NCBI RefSeq assembly: GCF_027497495.1
Contig: NZ_CP114205.1
Coordinates: forward strand, 4,216,001 to 4,280,000
DNA: 64,000 bases
Reading direction: 5' to 3'
From: Streptomyces tubercidicus
GTDB taxonomy: Bacteria > Actinomycetota > Actinomycetes > Streptomycetales > Streptomycetaceae
Shown: piece after piece, positions 17,952-26,900 of the stretch
How positions within the stretch are numbered: position 1 is the first letter of the stretch
Layout: each line of letters opens with the position of its first letter
Translations under genes and position numbers: made by a program
The notes under the pieces: model-generated
Database searches by the model: none
Seen by the model: only the letters and a program-made list of their open reading frames with translations
Told to the model about the DNA's origin: nothing

Positions 17952-19421
17952 CTACCCCCGCCGATCCGTATCCGACAACCAGTCCCGATGCTGCGGCGCC
18001 CCCACCGTGGCCCGGTCCGGCTGCGCGATCGGAAAGGCGATCTCGAATCGCGTCCCCATCCCGCCAGGACCGTCAAGAACACGCAACTGCGCGCGATGCA
18101 GAGCGACTTGCTGAGCGACGAGAGTGAGCCCCAGCCCCGAACCAGGGCTGTCGGCGCGACGGTGAAAGCGCCGGAAGACCGTCTGACGCTGCTCCGGCGG
18201 CACCCCGGGACCCTGGTCGTCCACGGTCAGGACGACCGTGGGCGTGGTGCGGCTGTCGCGGTCCGCGCGCAGTCGTACGGCGACCTGGGCTCGGCCGTCC
18301 GCGGAGCGGCCGTGTGTCAGGGAGTTGGTGAGGAGGTTGTCCAGCATCGACCGCAGGCCCGGCTGCCATCCGTGCACGGTCAGGCCCGGTGCGCCCTCGA
18401 AGAGCACCTCGGCCTCGGGGTGCGTACGGCGCAGGTCGGAGACGGCCGCGTCGGCCAGGTCGGCCAGGTCGACGGAGGCGAACGCGTCCGCCTCGACCAG
18501 GTCACCCTGGGCGAGCGCCCGCAGCATCACCAGCAGGCCCAGCAGCCGGGCGTGGCCGCGCCGCAGATCGTCCACGGTCTCCGCGCGGTCGGCGGGGTCG
18601 AGGTCGTGGAAGGCGTCGAGGATGTCGAGGTTGGTCTGCATGCTCATCAGCGGGGTGCGCAGCTCGTGGGATGCGGCCGCGGCGAAGGAACGGGCCGTGG
18701 CCAGGGCCTCGGCGGTGCGCGCGGCCTGTTCGTCGTAGCGTGCGAGGAATGTCTGCAGGGTGTGCGCGAGGTCATCGACCTCGGTGATCCGGGTCGGTGT
18801 GTGCTCCAGCCGGGCGGCGCTGGTGTGCGGGTCGAGGCCGCTGGTGCGCTGTTGCAGGCGCCGCAGCGGCCGGGACGCCCCCGCGGCCAGCGCCCAGGCC
18901 AGGGCCGCGGACAGCGGCGCGGCGAGCAGCGCGACCGTGATCACCCGGCCGCGGACAAGCTGGATCTGCGCCTGACGCGCGGACTCCGGGGAGAACAGCC
19001 ACAGCGTCCCCGTCACGCCGGGACGCCCGGTGGTCACCGGTACGGTCAGCGCGCGCCAGGTCTGTCCACGGGAGTGGACGGTGACCGGATGTCCGGTCCC
19101 GGCCGGCAGGCGCACGGAGGCGTCGGGTTGCGGGCCATCCATGACGGTGCCGTCCGGGCCGGTCAGGCGGATGCCGATGTCCAACGCCGCGGTGAACAGC
19201 TTGCGTTGGCGGGCCTGCTCGGCGCGCGGCCGGTCGTTCGAAGCGGCACGCAGCAGACCGCGGGCCGCCGACGCGACGCCCTGGGCACGCTCACCGAGCC
19301 GCCGGTCGGCCTGCGCGTGCAGATCCCTGCCGACCAGCCCCACCAGCACCCAGCCCGCGGCCACCACCAGCAGCGGCACCACGGCCCCCACCACGATCGC
19401 GATCCGCGTGGACAACCTCAT
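17952..19421 (-). CDS. Sensor histidine kinase
   Basis: A 489-residue membrane kinase. Helix one is at residues 8-32, an external sensor of about 130 residues follows, then helix two (VITVALLAAPLSAALAWAL) and a HAMP-like segment. The phosphorylated His lies in ASHELRTPLM, and the ATP-binding domain shows DNLLTNSLTHG, VDDQGPGVP and GSGLGLTL. The gene overlaps the response regulator by four bases (ATGA), so the pair is one transcriptional unit. The signal is unknown. The two small exported proteins downstream are the nearest candidates for regulated or interacting partners. Confidence 0.93.
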   Translation of the reverse strand: MRLSTRIAIVVGAVVPLLVVAAGWVLVGLVGRDLHAQADRRLGERAQGVASAARGLLRAASNDRPRAEQARQRKLFTAALDIGIRLTGPDGTVMDGPQPDASVRLPAGTGHPVTVHSRGQTWRALTVPVTTGRPGVTGTLWLFSPESARQAQIQLVRGRVITVALLAAPLSAALAWALAAGASRPLRRLQQRTSGLDPHTSAARLEHTPTRITEVDDLAHTLQTFLARYDEQAARTAEALATARSFAAAASHELRTPLMSMQTNLDILDAFHDLDPADRAETVDDLRRGHARLLGLLVMLRALAQGDLVEADAFASVDLADLADAAVSDLRRTHPEAEVLFEGAPGLTVHGWQPGLRSMLDNLLTNSLTHGRSADGRAQVAVRLRADRDSRTTPTVVLTVDDQGPGVPPEQRQTVFRRFHRRADSPGSGLGLTLVAQQVALHRAQLRVLDGPGGMGTRFEIAFPIAQPDRATVGAPQHRDWLSDTDRRG

Positions 19422-20182
19422 GACGGGCCGGCCCCCGCACCGCTCCCGCCGCCCCGGCCGGTGTCGCCGCTCTCGCTGTCCTCTCCGCTCTCCTCGGCAC
19501 GCAGGACGAAGCCGACGCCGCGCACCGTGTGCAGGATCCGGGTCCGTCCACCCGTTTCCAGCTTGCGGCGCAGATAGCTGACGAACGTATCGACCGCGTC
19601 CGTGCGGACCTCGAAGTCATAGCCCCACACCCGGTCCAGCAGCTGGTCGCGGGTCAGGACGAGACCGGCGTTACGGGCCAGGACTTCGAGCAGCTCGAAC
19701 TCGCGCCGGGTCAGCTCCACCGGCCGGCCGTCGAGGCGGACGGTGCGCGCGGCCGCGTCGAGCACCAGGCCACCGACCCGTACGGAGTCGGTCGCGGCCG
19801 GTGGCCGCCGCCGCAGCAGCGCGTGCAACCGCAGCACCAGCTCATCCAGGGCAAACGGCTTGACGAGATAGTCGTCCCCACCGGCCTGCAGCCCCGCCAC
19901 CCGGTCCGCCACCTCGTCCAGCGCGGACAGCATCAGCACGGGTACGTCGTTGCCGTCCGCCCGCAGATGCCGGCACACCTCGATGCCGTCGAGGTCAGGC
20001 ATGGAGACATCCAGAACCACCACATCCGGCCCCGCCTCCGCCACCTTCACCAGCGCACTACGCCCGCCATCCGCCAGCTCGACACCGAACCCCTTCAGCC
20101 GCAGCCCCCGCCCCAACGCCCGCCGAATCGCCGCATCGTCATCCACCACCAGGACCCGCCCACAACTCCCCTGAGCACCCAT
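19418..20182 (-). CDS. OmpR-family response regulator
   Basis: A 254-residue regulator. The receiver domain shows the acidic pair in VVDDDAA, the phospho-acceptor in VVVLDVSMPD, the conserved Thr/Ser position in LMLSALDE and Lys in YLVKPFA. The DNA-binding winged helix contains LTRREFELLEVLARN and TVRGVGFVLR. A Gly/Ser/Ala-rich tail of 25 residues ends the protein and overlaps the kinase start. It would be phosphorylated by the kinase encoded next and bind promoters as a dimer. Confidence 0.93.
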   Translation of the reverse strand: MGAQGSCGRVLVVDDDAAIRRALGRGLRLKGFGVELADGGRSALVKVAEAGPDVVVLDVSMPDLDGIEVCRHLRADGNDVPVLMLSALDEVADRVAGLQAGGDDYLVKPFALDELVLRLHALLRRRPPAATDSVRVGGLVLDAAARTVRLDGRPVELTRREFELLEVLARNAGLVLTRDQLLDRVWGYDFEVRTDAVDTFVSYLRRKLETGGRTRILHTVRGVGFVLRAEESGEDSESGDTGRGGGSGAGAGPS

Positions 20183-20403
20183 TCCCGCCCTCTCGTCACC
20201 TCCATCGGCCCCCGGAATGATGCATCATCGCGTGCACGACGCAAGGGGCCGCAGGGCGTCCTGGATGGCGGGCTCGGGCGGCCGACGCGTCCACTTGACG
20301 GGGGTTTTCCCGACTTCAACGGGGGGTGCCGTACGCCGTACCCACTCCGCTGTCTCAGCCGGCGAGGGGCCCGAGGCTTCGCCGCCGTTCACGGCGCAGC
20401 TCG

Positions 20404-21024
20404 TCAATCCCGCGAAGCATCGCCACTGCCCGCTTCCTGGAACGTCGCGAGCATCTCCGGTGACCAGGTCAGGGTGCCGTCCCGCAGATCGCTGATCACG
20501 CCGTGCAGCCAGCGTTGTTCGGCGTCGAGGACGGCGAGCAGGTATTCGTTCTCGATCAGGGTGATGCGTGGCAGTCCCGTGGGGGCTTCGGTGAACGGGC
20601 GCTCCAAGTCGGCGCGCTGGGCGGCCAGTCGAGCCGCCCGTTGTTCCAGGATCGGCGCCACCTCGTCGGGGTTGAGCATGAGCATGTTTGACAGTGCTGC
20701 CGGGAACAACGGGAACTCCGCCTTGGGGGCCGACAGCATCTGCTCCAGCCACTCGCGGGTGACCGCTCGGCCCTCGTCGGTGACCTCGTAGACGGTCCGC
20801 TCGGGGTACTGCTGGTCGCGCTCGGTCTGCCGGACGGTGATCAGCCCGCCGGCCTGCAGCCGCTCGATGGTGCGGTACAGCCCGGCGCGCTGGCCGACGT
20901 TGACGACCTGCTCCTTGCCCCACTGCTTGAGCAGTCGCTGGATGCCATAGGGGTGCAGCGGCCGGTGGTGCAGCAGCGTCAGCACGGTCAGGCCCAGTGG
21001 CGAGCTCTTCACGGAGGCGGACAT
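20404..21024 (-). CDS. PadR-family transcriptional regulator
   Basis: A 206-residue regulator. The N-terminal winged helix (LGLTVLTLLHHRPLHPYGIQ, then GLYRTIERLQAGGLI and YEVTDEGRAV) is typical of PadR proteins; the C-terminal half is a helical dimerisation arm (LEQRAARLAAQRADLE). It is transcribed away from the FAD monooxygenase gene. The shared 104-base region holds an inverted repeat, the arrangement expected if this protein represses the monooxygenase and itself until a small phenolic or drug-like ligand binds. Confidence 0.9.
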   Translation of the reverse strand: MSASVKSSPLGLTVLTLLHHRPLHPYGIQRLLKQWGKEQVVNVGQRAGLYRTIERLQAGGLITVRQTERDQQYPERTVYEVTDEGRAVTREWLEQMLSAPKAEFPLFPAALSNMLMLNPDEVAPILEQRAARLAAQRADLERPFTEAPTGLPRITLIENEYLLAVLDAEQRWLHGVISDLRDGTLTWSPEMLATFQEAGSGDASRD

Positions 21025-21049
21025 ACGGGCATCGTAGTCAGTGCGAAAT

Positions 21050-21081
21050 TAGTTGCAGTGGGACTAGTTGTGTTGCAACTA
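21050..21081. promoter_or_regulatory. Probable PadR operator, TAGTTGCA inverted repeat
   Basis: TAGTTGCA (21050-21057) and its exact inverse TGCAACTA (21074-21081) flank a further half-site TAGTTG (21065-21070). The segment is AT-rich compared with its surroundings and sits between the divergent PadR and monooxygenase genes. Binding by the PadR protein is inferred from position. Confidence 0.6.
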
Positions 21082-21128
21082 TGGCCGGGCGCTTGAACGG
21101 CGTATCCACATGACCCATGGGAGGGGTT

Positions 21129-22319
21129 ATGAGCGACGACGGCCGCGGTTCCGGAGTCCGCACGGCACTGGTCATCGGGGGCGGGGTAGCAGGACCGGTG
21201 ACGGCACTCGCACTGCGCAAGGCGGGCATCACGGCGACGGTCTACGAGGCGTACCCCACCGCGGCGGACGGTGTGGGGGCCTGGCTGGGGCTGGCGCCCA
21301 ACGGCCAGGCGGCGCTGGCGACGGTCGGTGCCGACGCGGTGGTGCGGGCCGCCGGGCATCCGGTGCCCGGCATGGTGATGGCGGACGGGGCCGGCCATCG
21401 GCTCACCGGTTTCGGCGGATTTCCCGAACTGCCCGCCACGCTGACGCTGCCGCGCGAACGGCTGTTCCGGGCGCTGACCGACCGTGCGGTCGCCGAGGGT
21501 GTGCGGTTCGCGTACGGCAAGCGGCTGGTCGCCGCCGAGGAGACGTCCGACGGCGTCACCGCCCACTTCGCCGACGAGACCTCCGCGACCGCCGACATCC
21601 TGATCGGCGCCGACGGCATCCGCTCCACCGTCCGCACCGTGATCGACCCGCGGTCTCCCGCCCCCGAATACGGCGGCGTACTGAGCTTCGGCGGCTACGC
21701 GGCGGTCGGCAGCGAGGCCGGGGTCGAACCGGGCACCATGTACTTCGCGTTCGGGCAAGTTTTTATGGGCTACTGGCAGGGTGCGGACGGGCGGATCATC
21801 TGGTTCGCCGGACTGCCCACGGACGCTCCGCCGAGCCCGGCCGACATGGTGCGGGTACCCGCCGCCGAGTGGCTGAGCCGGCTGCGTGACCTGTACGCCG
21901 GTCATGTCCCGGGCGAGCGGCTGCTGCGGCACACCGGCCCCGACGACCTGATGGTGGTCGGCCGGATGGAGCGTATGCCCTCCGTGCCGCGCTGGTACCG
22001 CGGCCGGATGGTGCTGGTCGGAGACTCGGTGCACGCCCCGTCCTCCAGCTCCGGACAGGGCGCCTCGCTCGCCATCGAGAGCGCGGTCGAACTGGCCCGC
22101 TGTCTGCGCGATCTGCCCACGCCCGGCGAGGCGTTCGCCGCCTACGAGGCCCTGCGCCGCCCGCGCGTGGAGGCGATCGGCCGCAACGCCGCAGCCGTCA
22201 ACAAGGTCAAGGCCGGCAAGGCCGACGCCCCCGGGCCGGCATTCCCCACCCCTGAGGAGATGTTCCGCCCGCTGCACTTCCACCGGATCGACTGGGAGGA
22301 GAAGGTCACCGCGGGGTGA
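21129..22319 (+). CDS. FAD-dependent aromatic-type monooxygenase
   Basis: A 396-residue flavoprotein hydroxylase of the PHBH/UbiH group. The dinucleotide-binding motif is VIGGGVAGPV near residue 16, the second FAD motif is IGADGIRSTVR, and the ribose-binding motif is LVGDSVHAPSSSSGQGAS. Substrates in this group are phenols, polyketides or antibiotics such as tetracycline and rifampicin; the sequence does not choose among them. Start ATG follows GAGGGG; an earlier in-frame ATG has no ribosome site. Probably repressed by the divergent PadR protein. Confidence 0.92.
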   Translation: MSDDGRGSGVRTALVIGGGVAGPVTALALRKAGITATVYEAYPTAADGVGAWLGLAPNGQAALATVGADAVVRAAGHPVPGMVMADGAGHRLTGFGGFPELPATLTLPRERLFRALTDRAVAEGVRFAYGKRLVAAEETSDGVTAHFADETSATADILIGADGIRSTVRTVIDPRSPAPEYGGVLSFGGYAAVGSEAGVEPGTMYFAFGQVFMGYWQGADGRIIWFAGLPTDAPPSPADMVRVPAAEWLSRLRDLYAGHVPGERLLRHTGPDDLMVVGRMERMPSVPRWYRGRMVLVGDSVHAPSSSSGQGASLAIESAVELARCLRDLPTPGEAFAAYEALRRPRVEAIGRNAAAVNKVKAGKADAPGPAFPTPEEMFRPLHFHRIDWEEKVTAG

Positions 22320-22504
22320 CGGGGGCGGTGAGGGCTATCGGACGGTGGCGGTGAGGGCTACCGCCTGACAGGGACCACGATCCCCCCAACTCCCCTTTGT
22401 CACCATCCCGCAACAAGCGTGAACCGCCCCGGCAGGTGTCCCGTACAGCCCCGTGTGTGCGGCCCACCGGCCGCGGCGATACGCAGCGAGGGAAGGACAT
22501 CGGC

Positions 22505-22804
22505 ATGGCCGGCGGCAACATTCAGATCAGCCCGGATGAGATGCGGGAGGCGTCGACCTGGCTGCAGAACCAGAAGGAACTGATGCAGCAGAGCCTCCAC
22601 GAGGCCAACACCAAGATGGACGAGATGGTCGAGGCGGCCTATGCCACGCCCGGGTCCGAGTCCAAGTTCCGTCCGTACTGGGAGGAGTACAAGAACGGGA
22701 CCGAGAAGGCGATCGAGGGTCTGCAGGGCGTCAGCGAGTTCATCAAGCAGGTCGCCGACGCGTTCGTCGACACCGACGACCAGACGTCCGGCTCCATCGG
22801 CTGA
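22505..22804 (+). CDS. WXG100-family (ESX-type) secreted protein
   Basis: A 99-residue helical-hairpin protein of the WXG100 type exported by type VII systems. Two amphipathic helices (PDEMREASTWLQNQKELMQQ and SKFRPYWEEYKNGTEKAIEG) flank a short turn that carries ATPGS in place of the canonical WxG. An acidic tail follows. The start is MAGGNIQIS, behind GGAAGGAC. It opens a run of four same-strand genes ending in a large RHS toxin, so it is likely the export adaptor or partner of that toxin. Confidence 0.85.
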   Translation: MAGGNIQISPDEMREASTWLQNQKELMQQSLHEANTKMDEMVEAAYATPGSESKFRPYWEEYKNGTEKAIEGLQGVSEFIKQVADAFVDTDDQTSGSIG

Positions 22805-22879
22805 CGTGCCCCGCACCGTCCGGCCCCGTCCTCCCGGTGAGGGCGGGGCCGGACGGCCGGAACAGGAGAGGGGAGACCG

Positions 22880-23194
22880 ATGGGTCGGATCAGCGTTCCT
22901 GTGCAGGATCTCAAGGACACGGCCAGGGAGCTCCAGAACATCGGGGAGCTGATCGGCAACTCCGCGACGCTCTATCACGCCACGGGTGAGGCCGGCTCGT
23001 TCAAGAGCGTCGTCGGCGACTCCCGGCTCGCGGAGGCGCTCGACGACTTCGACAAGGCGTGGGTGGCGGGTCATGAGCGGGTCCACGACAACGTGAAGAC
23101 GTTCTCCGAGAACACGGACACGATCTCCGAGAACTTCACGAAGACGGACGAAGAAACCGTCAACTCGCTGGACGAAGGCAAGAAGGACGCGTGA
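22880..23194 (+). CDS. WXG100-like helical partner protein
   Basis: A 104-residue all-helical protein (DLKDTARELQNIGELIGNS, then LAEALDDFDKAWVAGHERVH and a long acidic helix). Its size and the Trp in the loop region (KAWVAGH) place it with the EsxA/EsxB-like or DUF-type partners that pair with WXG100 proteins. Start ATG is behind GAGAGGGGAGA. It lies 75 bases after the WXG100 gene and almost touches the next gene, so it is part of the same operon. Confidence 0.75.
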   Translation: MGRISVPVQDLKDTARELQNIGELIGNSATLYHATGEAGSFKSVVGDSRLAEALDDFDKAWVAGHERVHDNVKTFSENTDTISENFTKTDEETVNSLDEGKKDA

Positions 23195-23226
23195 CAGAAG
23201 AGCGTCGCGCGGAAGGGAAAAGCGCC

Positions 23227-23955
23227 ATGACGGAACCGACCACGGAGCGGCCGGAGGCGGCCGCGCCCGCGGAATACAGCCTGAGGTTCCCCGACTCCTG
23301 GTGGCATCTCGACCTCGACCCGAGCACCCGGGACGCGTCGATCCGCCGCCGTATCGAGGCACAGGTGGAGAAGGCCCCGCAGCTGACCCGCGAGCAGGTG
23401 GACGGGCTGATCCGCAGTACCCGGCGCATCGCCCGCGAGGCGCACGCACAGGGCGCGCTGCGGGCTTCGGGGATGCTCAGGATTCTCCATGCGGGCAGCG
23501 GCCCCCTGGTGCTCAGCGCCACCACGGTGGTGCTCCGGATCTCCGTTCCGGAGGAGCAGGCGGAGGATCTGGCGGACCTCGTCATGGCGGCCGGCGTGCA
23601 GCTCGGCACCGAGGCTGAAGGCACCGGACTGCCGGCCGGCGAGGTGGAGTTGGTGGAACTGCCGCATGCCGGGGCGGCCGGGCGGATCTCCCGCGTCGAG
23701 GACGTGAACTACCAGGGGACGCGGGTTCCCACCGCGGTGCGGCACACCCTCGTTCCGGTGCCCCACACCCACGACTACCTGGTGATCGCCAGCTCCACTC
23801 CCAACGTGGATCTGGCGGAGCAGTTCTACGAGGTCTTCGACGCGATCGCGGAGTCGCTCCGCTTCGACGGCCGGGCAGACACGACCGACGCAGCAGGTCC
23901 GGCGGCGGGAGCCGCCGATGGAAGCCCCATGGGCGAAACAGAACAGGAAAAGTGA
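23227..23955 (+). CDS. Unrecognised protein between WXG100 and RHS genes
   Basis: A 242-residue soluble protein that I cannot assign. It opens with an acidic Pro/Glu leader and RFPDSWWHLDLDPSTRD, continues with a helical section (RRRIEAQVEKAPQLTREQVD), then alternating strands and helices with VVLRISVPEEQAEDLADLV, and ends in an Ala/Gly-rich tail. No signal peptide. ATG 23227 has GGAAGGG at a good distance; a GTG at 23191 that overlaps the previous stop is an alternative. Its place directly before the toxin gene is that of a dedicated chaperone or adaptor, or an unusual immunity protein. This is inference. Confidence 0.7.
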   Translation: MTEPTTERPEAAAPAEYSLRFPDSWWHLDLDPSTRDASIRRRIEAQVEKAPQLTREQVDGLIRSTRRIAREAHAQGALRASGMLRILHAGSGPLVLSATTVVLRISVPEEQAEDLADLVMAAGVQLGTEAEGTGLPAGEVELVELPHAGAAGRISRVEDVNYQGTRVPTAVRHTLVPVPHTHDYLVIASSTPNVDLAEQFYEVFDAIAESLRFDGRADTTDAAGPAAGAADGSPMGETEQEK

Positions 23956-23965
23956 GGTAGCGGCC

Positions 23966-26900
23966 ATGGCGCGTCCAGCGGTGTCCGATTGGGAAGACGT
24001 CTTCGGGTTCTCGGACGACCCGACCCCGGGTGATACGGAGGTCCTCGGACAGCTCGCGCGCAGCTACCGTTCCGTGGCCGATAACGCGGGTGACGCCCTT
24101 CCCCTCGTCTCCGGGCTGGAGAACCAGCAGGTGGGCGAGGGCAAGACCATGGAGAAGCTCCGCGACAAGCTGGGCGACCTGGCCGAGCAGGTGCGCAAGC
24201 TGCACAGTTCGTACGACCAGGCGGCCGGGGCGCTGGACACCTATGTGCACTCGCTGCGCGACCAGCAGCGGAATGCCGACAACGCGCTGGAGAAGGGGCG
24301 GGAGGCCAAGGAGCGGCTGGCGTCGGCCACCGAGGCGGTGCGTGCGGCCGGTGCCACCATCGGTCAGCTGGACGCGGTCGACCACCCCCCGGACGACATC
24401 GAGGCGCGGACGAGCACCCGGCGCGCGATGGACGAGGCCAAGAGCAGCCAGTCCACGGCGCAGGGGCATGCCGATGACGCGCAGGCGGATCTGGACGCGG
24501 CCCGGCTGCTCGCCGAGGACGCCCGCCAGGTCCGCGAGGAGGACGCCGCCACCGCCGCCCAGAAACTCGACGACGCGAGGGACGAGTCCGTCGCCGGCTA
24601 CAGCCTCTGGGACAAGATCAAGAAGGCGTTCAGCAAGGCCCTCGGCATCATCAGCGCCGTCCTGGGCGTACTGGCACTGCTGATCCCCGGCCTCCAGGGG
24701 CTCGGCATCGCCCTGACGATCGGTGCCGTCGTGGCCGGTGCGGCGTCACTGGGCATCAATATGTCGATCATGGCCGAGACCGGCGACTGGGACATCGGCG
24801 AGATCGTCCTGGGCGTCGTGGGACTGGTCGCGGGCGGTGGCGCGCTGCTCAAGGGCGTCGGGAGTATCGGCTCGGCCCTGAAGGGCGTCGCGCGCAACGG
24901 GCTGAACAAGATCGGCTCAGCCTTCCGCCCCAACGGCCGCGGCGCGGGCATCAAGAAGTGCGCGACCGACCCGGTGGACGTGGCCACCGGCGAGATGCTC
25001 ATGATCAAGACCGACCTGGAGCTGCACGGCGTGCTGCCGCTGCGGCTGACCCGGACGTATCTGTCGACGTACCGCTACGGGCAGTTCTTCGGCCCCTCCT
25101 GGGCCTCCACCCTGGACGAACGCCTTGAAGTCGACGGCCGGGGGCGGGCGTTCTGGGCGCGCGAGGACGGCTCGATCCTCAGCTACCCGCGGCTCCCCGA
25201 GGCCGGCTCCGTGGACGACCTGGTGTGGCCCGAGGAGGGAGCGCGCCTGCCGCTGGCGGCCGAGGAGACGGCCGAGGGCGAGGTCACCTACTCGGTCGCC
25301 GATCCGCACACCGGTGTGAGCAGCCGCTTCGCGGACCGTCCCACGCCCGGGGCCGAGGACGACACCCGCGTGCACTGGCTGGTCCGGTGGCACGACCGGA
25401 ACGGCAACGAGGTGCGGATCGAGCGGGAGGAGGACGGCTCCCCGACGGCGATGGTCCACTCCGGCGGCTACCGCGTGGAGGTGAACTGCGTCGCCGGCCT
25501 GCTGCTGGACGTGGCGGTCGCCACGCCCGACGGCCCCGTCGAGGTGATGTCCTACCGGCACGACGCGGACGGCAACCTCAGCCACGTCGTCAACTCCTCC
25601 GCACAGGCGATGGTGTTCGACTACGACGACCGGAACCGCATCACGGCCTGGACCGACCGCAACGACTCCACCTACCGCTACGTCTACGACGACGCGAACC
25701 GCGTCACCGAGACCATCGGCCCCGAGGGCTATCTCTCCTCGCAGTGGTCCTACGACCCGGACGAGCAGCGGAACCACTTCACCGACGCCTGCGGCGCCAC
25801 GACGACCTACCAGCTCAACGACCTGTACCAGGTCGTCGCCGAGACCGACCCGCTGGGCCACACCGTCCACACCGAGTGGGACCGCTACGACCACCTCCTG
25901 TCGCGCACCGACGCCCTTGGCCACACCACCCGCTACGAGTACGACCAGTGCCACAACCTCACTGTCGTCCGCCTCCCCGACGGCAAGAGCTCCACGACGG
26001 CCTACAACAGGCTGAATCAGCCGACCGTGCAGACCCAGCCCGACGGCAGCGTCTGGCGGCAGGAGTTCGACGAGCGCGGCAATCTGACCTCCCTGACCGC
26101 TCCCGACGGCACCACGCACCACCTCACCCGTCATCCCACCGGCGCGACCGCCACGGCCACGGACCCGTCGGGAGGGCTGGTCAGGTTCGAAGCGGACGCG
26201 GCGGGGCTGACCGTGGGCGTCGACAGCGGCTCCGGAGGCACGGCGACGGCGGAGCGCGACGCGTTCGGCCGGCTCATCGCCCTGACCGATCCGTTCGGAG
26301 CGGTCACCCGCACCGAGTGGACCGTCGAGGGACGGCTGGCGCGCAGCATCGCCCCCGACGGGCGGGTCAAGCGCATGAGCTGGGACGGAGAGGGCAACTG
26401 CCTCTCGGCGACCGACTCCGCGGGGGGCGCCACCAGGTACGAGTACACCCACTTCGACCTGCTCGCGGCCCGTACCGGGCCCGACGGGGTGCGCTACACC
26501 TTCGCCTACGACGCGGAGCGCCGCCTCACACAGGTCCGCAACCCGCAGGGTCTCACCTGGGATTACGCCTATGACGCGGCAGGCCGTCTGACGAGCGAGT
26601 CCGACTTCGACGGCCGTGAGGTCACCTACACCCACGATGCGTCGGGCCGACTGCTCGCCCGCACCACCCCGCTGGGCGAGGAGATCTCCTTCCAGTACAA
26701 CTCCGTGGACGAGATACTCCTCAAGAACGTGGCGGGGACCACGACGTCCTATGAGTACGACCAGGCCGGATCACTCGTCCGCATGGCCTCCCCGGACTCG
26801 ACGCTGGAGTTCGAACGCGACGCCATGGGGCGGGTCCTGGCCGAAACCGTGGACGGCCGCCGTACCGGTTTCACCTACGACGTTCTCGGCCGTCGCACCT

